This document shows, piece after piece, positions 58,738 to 64,000 of a stretch of DNA of 64,000 nt. The stretch is from assembly GCF_009709555.1 (NCBI RefSeq), contig NZ_WJBG01000123.1:1-64000 (forward strand), given 5' to 3'. Source of the DNA: Streptomyces blattellae (lineage in GTDB: Bacteria > Actinomycetota > Actinomycetes > Streptomycetales > Streptomycetaceae). The notes beneath the pieces are model-generated. The model saw only the letters and a program-made list of their open reading frames with translations. It was not told the origin of the DNA and ran no database searches. Positions within the stretch are counted from its first letter, which is position 1. The number at the start of each line of letters is the position of its first letter. The position numbers and the translations under genes were made by a program.

Positions 58738-59370
58738 TCAGCCGTGGTTGCGAAAGACGAGCAGATAGCGCCAGAAGAGGAGCCTGCGGATGTTGCATCC
58801 GGGCAGCAGCACCGCAGCTTCCCGGCGGATCTCGGCCAGGGGCATGGCCGGCTGTCTCACCGGCGCCTGCACCCCTTCCCGACCAGTCGCAGCAGAGACA
58901 GAGCGGAGTTTGTCCCTCACGGCGACAGCCAGCCTGGCGACGGCGTTGACGGGCACAGCTGCCAGGCTCCAGGCCCAGTCGAGCCGGGTCTTCTCCGGAT
59001 AGCACCCCAAGATCACGAGGACCCCGCCGGGCGCGCAAGCGTCACGCAATGCGGCGACGGTGTCGAACGGCATGTGGTGAATGCTGGCGAGGCACGAGAT
59101 GAAGTCGTAGTGCGCCTTGGGAAGTTCGACTCCAGTCACGTCCGCGTGCTGGAAGCGCGGACTCCGGTCGCCGGTCATCCGGCCGGACAGCGCGCGAGCC
59201 TCCGCGATGGCCTCCTCCGACGGATCGATCGCATCGACCTCTATGCCCAGGTGAGCGAGCCGACGCGCGAACTGACCGGTCCCGCACCCCACATCCAGTG
59301 CCGCACCGCAGTTCCGCGGCACCTGGCGCAACAGCAGACGGTGATAGTGGTCGTTGTGATCAAAAGGCAT
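58738..59370 (-). CDS. Class I SAM-dependent methyltransferase (cargo)
   Basis: The 210-residue enzyme has motif I CGAALDVGCGTGQFARRLAHLG, an acidic site EVDAIDPSEEAIAEARAL, DVTGVELPKAHYDFISCLASIHHM and a post-motif APGGVLVILGCYP. Its substrate is unknown; small-molecule or natural-product methylation is likely. It is the only gene of the element on the minus strand and is convergent with the DUF6262 gene, so it looks like an acquired passenger. ATG 59370 is chosen where homology begins; the frame extends to 59469. Confidence 0.83.
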   Translation of the reverse strand: MPFDHNDHYHRLLLRQVPRNCGAALDVGCGTGQFARRLAHLGIEVDAIDPSEEAIAEARALSGRMTGDRSPRFQHADVTGVELPKAHYDFISCLASIHHMPFDTVAALRDACAPGGVLVILGCYPEKTRLDWAWSLAAVPVNAVARLAVAVRDKLRSVSAATGREGVQAPVRQPAMPLAEIRREAAVLLPGCNIRRLLFWRYLLVFRNHG

Positions 59371-59533
59371 GGCCCCGACCCTGCCACAGCCGACGCACCC
59401 GGCCTCACCATCCACCATCAAGACCCTTGCGGTGATCTGCGTCACGCCGGCGGGTCCGGAATGCAACACAGGCCGCTGTCATCGTCGCGAACGCGGCGCC
59501 GGCAGCGAACCTGCTCAATGGCAACACGCACCC

Positions 59534-59565
59534 GACCGCACACGGCCTCTGCGGACACAAGGCAC
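59534..59565 (-). repeat. Right imperfect terminal inverted repeat of the trio element
   Basis: In reverse complement it begins CCTTGTGTCCGCAGAGG and continues CCGTGTGCGG, mirroring the left end at 51903 with several mismatches and gaps. The 163 bases between this end and the methyltransferase start hold no gene. Confidence 0.5.
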
Positions 59566-59778
59566 AGCTTCGTCTCCCTGCTCTCCGACCACGGCATCCC
59601 CCTGGAGCGGATCGCCCTCCTGGTCGGTCACAGCAGCCAAGCGACCACGGAAGCGGTCTACCGCAAGCAGCTCCGGCCCGTGATCACGCAAGGTGCCGAA
59701 GCGATGAACGACATCTTCGCCGAAGATCAGGAAGGGGAGGACACGGAGGGCGAGGAAGAGGGCGACGCAGTGGCCTGA
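59566..59778 (+). pseudogene. Integrase pseudogene, C-terminal part
   Basis: The frame resumes with HSFVSLLSDHGIPLERIALLVGHSSQATTEAVYRKQLRPV, then ITQGAEAMNDIFAEDQ and an acidic tail. This contains the conserved late His (LLVGHSS) and the nucleophile Tyr (AVYRKQL) of the pSAM2-like integrase whose first part ends at 51902. It ends 84 bases before the tRNA-Pro-type att site, the normal position of such integrases. Confidence 0.85.
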
Positions 59779-59820
59779 TCAAATTCGTTTGGCCCCCTGT
59801 TCTGGCCCCCCGAGCATGAC

Positions 59821-59854
59821 AGAGGGCCATTCGCGATCACGCGAATGGCCCTCT
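59821..59854. terminator. Perfect 15-bp stem hairpin after the integrase
   Basis: AGAGGGCCATTCGCG (59821-59835) pairs with CGCGAATGGCCCTCT (59840-59854) around ATCA. It lies between the integrase stop and the att site and would terminate transcription from both sides. Confidence 0.8.
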
Positions 59855-59862
59855 GACCAGCG

Positions 59863-59904
59863 TCGGGGTGGCGGGATTTGAACCCACGACCTCTTCGTCC
59901 CGAA
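59863..59904 (-). other. Attachment site: 3' end of tRNA-Pro(CGG)
   Basis: On the minus strand the 42 bases run from the anticodon loop (TTCGGGA, then CGAAG closing the anticodon stem) through the variable loop and T-arm (GGTTCAAATCC) to the acceptor end CCACCCCGA. Upstream of the anticodon loop the tRNA stops matching, so this is only the 3' part, as left by integration of a pSAM2-like element in tRNA-Pro. The complete tRNA is not in the window. Confidence 0.8.
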
Positions 59905-60113
59905 TGAGGTTCGGTTGGTGATCTTGCCAGCGCGAGTGGTGTTTTCCCTGGTCAGGGCGTCGGACTGTCGTGGTCTCGCGTGCCCTCGAAGGGGCTCGGG
60001 GAGCGGATTGGCTCCCAGATGGCTCCCGGCGGGAGCAACGCCTCGCAGTGTCGTGCGATGCGGAGGTGGATGCGCAGCAGAGATCACCTGCCGCATAGCC
60101 CTTTCGAGTCGTT

Positions 60114-60134
60114 GGTGCTATATTCATTAGCACC
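60114..60134 (+). promoter_or_regulatory. Operator and -10 of the YtrA-type regulator
   Basis: GGTGCTA (60114-60120) and TAGCACC (60128-60134) form a perfect inverted repeat ending one base before the ATG. TATATT (60119-60124) inside it is a good -10, so the transcript is probably leaderless and autorepressed. Confidence 0.65.
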
Positions 60135-60482
60135 ATGTTGCTAAGGCTGAACACTGCGGACAACCGCCCCCTCCATGAACAGGTGGCCGGTGCGATCCGA
60201 CGCGCCATCGCCGAAGGGGAGTGCGCGCCAGGTGACCGGCTTCCCCCGGCGCGGGACCTCTCCCAGGCGCTGGAGGTGAACGTCAACACGGTGCTGCGCG
60301 GTCTCCGGGCGCTGCGCGACGAAGGGGTACTGGAGTTCCGGCGTGGCAGAGGCGTGACGGTGACGGACGGCGCGGCCGAGCGTTCGGCGCTGCTGGATCG
60401 CGTTCGCGGTGTCGTGGTCGACGCAGCGCGCCTTGGATACAGCAAGAACGATCTCATCGACATGATCAGGGGGATTCAGTGA
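60135..60482 (+). CDS. GntR-family regulator, YtrA subtype
   Basis: The 115-residue protein has a winged helix (RPLHEQVAGAIRRAIAEGECAPGDRLPPARDLSQALEVNVNTVLRGLRALRDEGVLEFRRGRG) and a short C-terminal dimerisation helix, the pattern of YtrA regulators. These usually repress a following membrane-protein or ABC operon. Here it is fused by a GTGA overlap to a DUF1648 membrane protein gene, its likely target. It starts at ATG 60135, at the edge of the operator. Confidence 0.88.
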   Translation: MLLRLNTADNRPLHEQVAGAIRRAIAEGECAPGDRLPPARDLSQALEVNVNTVLRGLRALRDEGVLEFRRGRGVTVTDGAAERSALLDRVRGVVVDAARLGYSKNDLIDMIRGIQ

Positions 60483-61471
60483 CCGACAGTGCAGGGCGCA
60501 GGATCACTGCGGCGTGGGGTGCCACCGGCTGGGCCTTAGGGGTCCTGGTACTGCTGATGGTGATGCCGCTGGCTGCCAGCAGTCGGCTGCCGGACCGGCT
60601 GGCGACGCACTGGGACGCCGGCTCTGGGAAGCCCGACAGTTCGATGCCTCTGTGGGTCGCCTCGCTCTTCCCTGCGCTGATCTGGGCCGTGATGGCGACG
60701 GTCGTCGCCCTGGCGCTGTGGCGGGCTCGTGGCAGCGCGAACGGCGCAACACGCGGGTGGGTGGGCGCAACGCTGGGCTTCGGAGGCGTGACGCTCCTCG
60801 GCGGACAGGCGGCTGTCGTACGGGCGAATCTGGACCACACGGACTGGCGCCAAGCGGACTCGGTAACGGCGTGGGTCATGGTGACCCTCGCTGTGGCCGT
60901 TGTCGTGGGCGGGGTCGCACTGCTGGCCGGCCGCAGGGGGTCGGCCGCGGGGCCGCCGACGCCGGAGGGCCCGACGATGGAGATCCCTGAGGGACAGCGT
61001 TTTGTGTGGCTTTCCCGCACGTCCGTTCCCTGGCTTCATGCCACAGCCGCGGTAACCGGTGTGGTGGCGGTGGCAGCCGTCGCGGCGGCGGTGGGGGACT
61101 TGATGGGCGCCGAGGCCGCACTGCTGGCCGGGCCCTTCGCTCTCGCATCCGTCCTGGTGCTCGGCTGTGCGTCCGTGCAGGCACGGGTCAGTGAGAAGGG
61201 GCTGGAAGTGGCCTTCGGGCCGCTGGGTTGGCCAACCCGGCGCTGGTCGGCCGAGAACATCGACTCTGCTCGCGTCGAGATGCGTACGCCCGCACAGGTC
61301 GGCGGCTGGGGATACCGGCTGAGCGGGCTGGGCACCACCGTCATGCTGCGCAGCGGGGAGTGCCTGGTGATTCGAGCCACCAATGACAAGGAATTCGCCG
61401 TCAGCGTGGACGACGCTGAACGCGGAGCCGCTCTCCTGAACTCTTTGAGGGCTCAACGGTCAGTGGGGTGA
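60479..61471 (+). CDS. DUF1648-domain membrane protein
   Basis: The 330-residue protein has a first membrane segment (TGWALGVLVLLMVMPLAA) followed by LPDRLATHWDAGSGKPDSSMP, the DUF1648 motif, then about five more segments (LFPALIWAVMATVVALALW, AWVMVTLAVAVVVGGVALLAG, ATAAVTGVVAVAAVAAAVG, ALLAGPFALASVLVLGCA) and a PH-like C-terminal domain (LEVAFGPLGWPTRRWSAENIDSARVE). This is the build seen in genes after YtrA-type regulators, such as SdpI-like immunity or envelope-stress proteins. It starts at GTG 60479. Confidence 0.83.
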   Translation: MTDSAGRRITAAWGATGWALGVLVLLMVMPLAASSRLPDRLATHWDAGSGKPDSSMPLWVASLFPALIWAVMATVVALALWRARGSANGATRGWVGATLGFGGVTLLGGQAAVVRANLDHTDWRQADSVTAWVMVTLAVAVVVGGVALLAGRRGSAAGPPTPEGPTMEIPEGQRFVWLSRTSVPWLHATAAVTGVVAVAAVAAAVGDLMGAEAALLAGPFALASVLVLGCASVQARVSEKGLEVAFGPLGWPTRRWSAENIDSARVEMRTPAQVGGWGYRLSGLGTTVMLRSGECLVIRATNDKEFAVSVDDAERGAALLNSLRAQRSVG

Positions 61472-61572
61472 GTAGGCATCGATGTGCCGCCCCTCACGGG
61501 ACGCGACCCATACCCGCGCCTGCCGGTCGCCGTACGAGCTGCGCGTTGAGCCGACGCTCGGCAGCGCACGCC

Positions 61573-61911
61573 TCAGAGGTCGACGGGCGACGCGTCGTCG
61601 CCGAGCTGTGGGACCACGCGTGTCATCAGCCGCTCTTCCAGGACGGACGCGTAGATGGCGGCTCGGGTGGCGGCGGGGTGGCTCGGCGGCCAGATCCCGC
61701 GGCGGAAGACGCAGCGGCGACCGCGGAAGAGCATCACTGTCGTGGCGGCGACGACCACCTCGCCCGCAGCGCCGCGTACGACTTCGCAGGTGAGTGACTC
61801 CAGTTCGCCACCCCGTCGTTCGCAGAGGTCCTGGACAGCTCGGCGGGCGGGCCGCAGGAATGCGTCCGTGTATTCCTGCGGCCCGCCCCAGCCAGCGGGG
61901 GCGTCAGTCAC
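61573..61911 (-). CDS. Small hypothetical protein after the secreted Ig-like protein
   Basis: The 112-residue protein (GWGGPQEYTDAFLRPARRAVQDLCERRGGELESLTCEVV, then VVVAATTVMLFRGRRCVFRRGIWPP) has no signal peptide and no domain I recognise. GTG 61911 lies inside the end of the upstream gene (eight-base overlap), so it is translated with the secreted protein and may serve it, for example as a cytoplasmic partner. Codon use is normal. Confidence 0.6.
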   Translation of the reverse strand: MTDAPAGWGGPQEYTDAFLRPARRAVQDLCERRGGELESLTCEVVRGAAGEVVVAATTVMLFRGRRCVFRRGIWPPSHPAATRAAIYASVLEERLMTRVVPQLGDDASPVDL

Positions 61912-63613
61912 CGCAGTTGTGCATCGCGCTGTCCGTCGAGGCCAGGACGACCTCGCCGCCGTCGGCGGGAAGCACGAGGTGGATGCCGTTGACCTTGAGG
62001 CCGGTGTCGGCGCCGGTCGAGGGCAGTTGTTCGTTCACGATGAGCCGGCCACCTCCGACGAGCGGGATCTCCGTGTTTGGATCACCCGCCACGGTAACTG
62101 GAACTCCCGCGATCTTCAGGGTGAGTGTGGTGCTGCCCATGGCCTTGCCGCACTCGCTGCTGGAGGTCGCGGTGAGCCCGGACACCTCGATGAGGGGCAC
62201 ACTGGGCAGCCCGATGCGTGCCTGCGCCACGGTCGAGGTCGCCGTGACCTTGCCGGGAGCCAGTGTCGTGGTGACCTTGGGGCACAGCTTCTGCACGGAC
62301 AGCAGGAGTGAGGTGTACTCGGCCGAGCACGGGGTGTCGGTCGCGGTCGCGTCCGCCGTGCGGACAGTTCCGGTGTCGGGTTGCGGATCGATCTCCAGCA
62401 GCGGTACGCCGATGAGGTCGACGTGCGCCGAGATGCCGTAGGCGCGGCCCGTCGCGTACTGGAGCTTCAGCTGCGCGGAGGTGTCGGAGGCCAGGTAGCC
62501 GGCGTCACCGGCGAAGGACGCGCGCAGCGGGACGGTGGCGGAGTCGGTCAGCGGCTGGTCCACCGACGCGACGGTGCAGGTAGCGGTGCCCGTGTCGCTC
62601 GTCGTCCCCGTGCACGTCTGCTCGTGGTCCCCGGCGCCGAGGGCGAAGCGCACAATGCGCCCGGCCACCGCGTCTCCGCGGAAGTCGGTCAGTCTGGCGG
62701 CCAGTTGGGCTGGAGTGCCGTTGGCGAGGTGCGTCACGCCGGTGTAGTTGAGTTTCGTCGGTGAGGTCAGGCTCAGTTCTGCGGACGTGCCGGACGGGTT
62801 GTAGTCGTCATCGCCGCCGAAGGTGACGGCAACAGGTACCGCGTTCGATGTTCCTTGCGGCTGGTCGACCGAGCCGATGGTGCAGGCCGCCGTGCCCGAT
62901 GCCGTGGTGGTGACGGTGCACGTCTGCTGTGCGGCCCCGGTCCCCAGGGCGAACTGCACGGCACGGCCGCCCACCGGCGTCCCGAAGTTGTTGGTGAGCT
63001 TCGCCGAAAGGTTGACCGGTGATCCGTTCACCGCGCTGTCGGCACCGGTGTAGGTGAGGGCGGTGTCCACCTTGTGAGGCTGCTCGGGACCGGGACAGTC
63101 TGCAGCCTGGAAGCAGGGCAGGAAGTAGTAGGCGGTGATGATCCCGAACGGCCTGCCGTCGCCCGAGCGTGGGTCGTTGTGGGTGACGTACACGACGACG
63201 AGGCTGGCGTCCGTGTTGGTGCAGATCACCCGGTTGTCCGGGGCGGGTACACAGAAGCCCTCGGTACCGACGGTCTCCTGGATGTCCTCGTGGTCGGGCA
63301 CCACACCGTGTTCCAGGATGTGACGCCTGCCGAAGCCGTCCACGGGCGGGTTGCACTCGGGGCTCTTGCAGTCAGTCTGCCCTTCACGTAGCGGGATGTC
63401 GTTGCCCGCCGTGCCCCGGAAGGTGTCGACGACGGTCCAGTCGATCACGTGCGGATTCGGATCGCCGGGGTCGGCGGTTGCGGTGGCGGGTGCGACGAGG
63501 GCACCCAGCAGGCCCAGGAGCAGGGCGAGTACGGCGGATGACAGACGTCGGCGGGCCCGGCTGTACGCCGGGGCACGCGTGGGCGTGCGCGGGTGACCCT
63601 GAAGGACCGGCAC
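61904..63613 (-). CDS. Secreted protein with bacterial Ig-like repeats
   Basis: The 569-residue protein has a long twin-basic-preceded signal peptide (RRRLSSAVLALLLGLLGALVAPATATADP), a Cys-containing N-terminal domain (DCKSPECNPPVDGFGRRHILEHG), two Ig-like Big_3-type repeats (DTALTYTGADSAVNGSPVNLSAKL... and LNYTGVTHLANGTPAQLAARLTD, each with TCT...ATCT cysteine pairs), and a choice-of-anchor-like C-terminal domain. It probably acts at the cell surface or is released; the role is unknown. GTG 63613 has GGAGGGGG upstream, shortening the longest frame by 15 residues. Confidence 0.8.
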   Translation of the reverse strand: MPVLQGHPRTPTRAPAYSRARRRLSSAVLALLLGLLGALVAPATATADPGDPNPHVIDWTVVDTFRGTAGNDIPLREGQTDCKSPECNPPVDGFGRRHILEHGVVPDHEDIQETVGTEGFCVPAPDNRVICTNTDASLVVVYVTHNDPRSGDGRPFGIITAYYFLPCFQAADCPGPEQPHKVDTALTYTGADSAVNGSPVNLSAKLTNNFGTPVGGRAVQFALGTGAAQQTCTVTTTASGTAACTIGSVDQPQGTSNAVPVAVTFGGDDDYNPSGTSAELSLTSPTKLNYTGVTHLANGTPAQLAARLTDFRGDAVAGRIVRFALGAGDHEQTCTGTTSDTGTATCTVASVDQPLTDSATVPLRASFAGDAGYLASDTSAQLKLQYATGRAYGISAHVDLIGVPLLEIDPQPDTGTVRTADATATDTPCSAEYTSLLLSVQKLCPKVTTTLAPGKVTATSTVAQARIGLPSVPLIEVSGLTATSSSECGKAMGSTTLTLKIAGVPVTVAGDPNTEIPLVGGGRLIVNEQLPSTGADTGLKVNGIHLVLPADGGEVVLASTDSAMHNCGD

Positions 63614-63927
63614 GGAATCCCCCTCCTTGTGACCGGCCGCCCGGTGACGGCCCGGCACCCCCGCGACGTCCGGACCGCCACGGGGATACCCACCCTGCCG
63701 TCAGGTAAGGGACATGACAAACCTTTGCCACGTGACGGCGAGTCGGTCAGCGCACGGTCAGCCGTTACGTGTGCTTGGAGGCCAGTGATCAGGCCCTTCA
63801 TTCACCGCAGAATCCCTAATCGACCACGTCGGCGCAGTCTGCTGACGACGCTTTGCTTGATGACCGCTTGCTCCTGAATGAGGTTCGACTATGTTGGCCA
63901 CCTGCTGTGGGTGGTATCTGTGCACCC
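63614..63927. other. Intergenic DNA upstream of the secreted-protein gene
   Basis: It holds the 5' region of the secreted-protein gene and no convincing gene on either strand. An AT-richer stretch near 63875-63920 may contain promoters. Confidence 0.5.
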
Positions 63928-64000
63928 ATGAGGGCCGGGCCTGTCAAGGGCAGAGCGGGGTTGTGGCCTGCGGCTCTCAAGTCGTGTGCCGAGGCGTTTG
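63928..64000 (+). CDS. Possible start of a gene running off the window
   Basis: ATG 63928 opens a frame (MRAGPVKGRAGLWPAALKSCA...) that is still open at the end of the window. TATCTG seven bases upstream could be the -10 of a leaderless mRNA. No family can be named from 24 residues. Confidence 0.3.
   Translation, partial: MRAGPVKGRAGLWPAALKSCAEAF

Larger units (their letters stand above)
51903..59565 (+). mobile_element. 7.66-kb recombinase-trio element (RIT/Tn554-like) inserted in the integrase gene
   Basis: The boundaries are defined by the two halves of the integrase: ...CTCCGCCAC before and (CAC)AGCTTCGTC after, rejoining to ELRHSFVSLL. Inside are three overlapping tyrosine recombinase genes, an LRR gene and a DUF6262/TnpC-like gene in one direction, and a methyltransferase in the other. 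The ends carry imperfect inverted repeats of about 30 bases. At most a CAC triplet is duplicated. The gene set fits recombinase-in-trio elements and the Tn554 group; the name assignment is inference. Confidence 0.8.

Noticed and set aside
59863..59904. Functional tRNA-Pro gene
   Set aside because: Only the 3' 42 bases match a tRNA; the D-arm and 5' acceptor strand are absent.
59902..59913. GAATGAGGTTCG shared by the att flank and 63875-63886 as a second att or IS end
   Set aside because: A 12-base match is too short, the flanks differ, and no tRNA sequence accompanies the second copy.

Overview
The base composition (about 70% G+C, heavy third-position GC bias), GTG and TTG starts, many HTH/DUF397 pairs, an SsgA-like sporulation protein and the gene order ybaB-recR-DUF5063 ... 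ask-asd-SigE-type sigma factor all point to a Streptomyces chromosome. This is inference from sequence features; no database was searched.

Layout. 1-1717 is an intact IS1182-type insertion sequence whose left end is the first base of the window; it sits on the stop codon of a DUF397 gene (HTH/DUF397 pair, 1714-2738). 2874-5332 holds small accessory genes: a winged-helix protein and an RHH/PIN-like toxin-antitoxin pair. 5354-16009 is mostly chromosomal backbone: a conserved hypothetical, a GntR-glycosyltransferase pair, a class III aminotransferase, a SLATT membrane protein, ybaB, recR, DUF5063, an SsgA-like protein and a TSUP transporter. 16240-23717 continues with ask, asd, a sigma factor with its membrane partner, SURF1 and an S9 peptidase. 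23718-33029 carries two tandem-repeat arrays, a TrkA-N protein, the YraQ-type permease/TIGR03943 pair, DoxX, an amidohydrolase with ferredoxin, an FkbM methyltransferase and a small glycosyltransferase.

33026-42222 is regulatory and accessory DNA: a UTRA regulator, a 1442-residue STAND NTPase with 14 WD40 repeats, a MazF-type toxin-antitoxin pair, a second winged-helix paralogue, a second HTH/DUF397 pair and an RsbW-like ATPase. 42576-48111 holds a GtrA-like membrane protein and an ABC transporter whose promoters share one architecture, then a two-component system that may control them.

48136-59904 is a graveyard of mobile DNA. A pSAM2-like integrative element has left a 5'-truncated DUF2637 gene, a GGDEF gene with an internal deletion, an integrase pseudogene and an att site identical in type to the 3' end of tRNA-Pro(CGG). 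An aldo/keto reductase, a LapA fragment and an IS3 fragment lie among them. Most striking, the integrase gene is split at the codon of its conserved Leu-Arg-His motif by a 7.66-kb element (51903-59565). That element carries three successive tyrosine recombinases, a leucine-rich-repeat protein, a DUF6262/TnpC-like protein and a methyltransferase, and has imperfect inverted repeats exactly at its ends. It resembles the recombinase-in-trio (RIT) and Tn554 groups. Past the att site the chromosome resumes with a YtrA-type GntR regulator, a DUF1648 membrane protein and a large secreted Ig-like protein.
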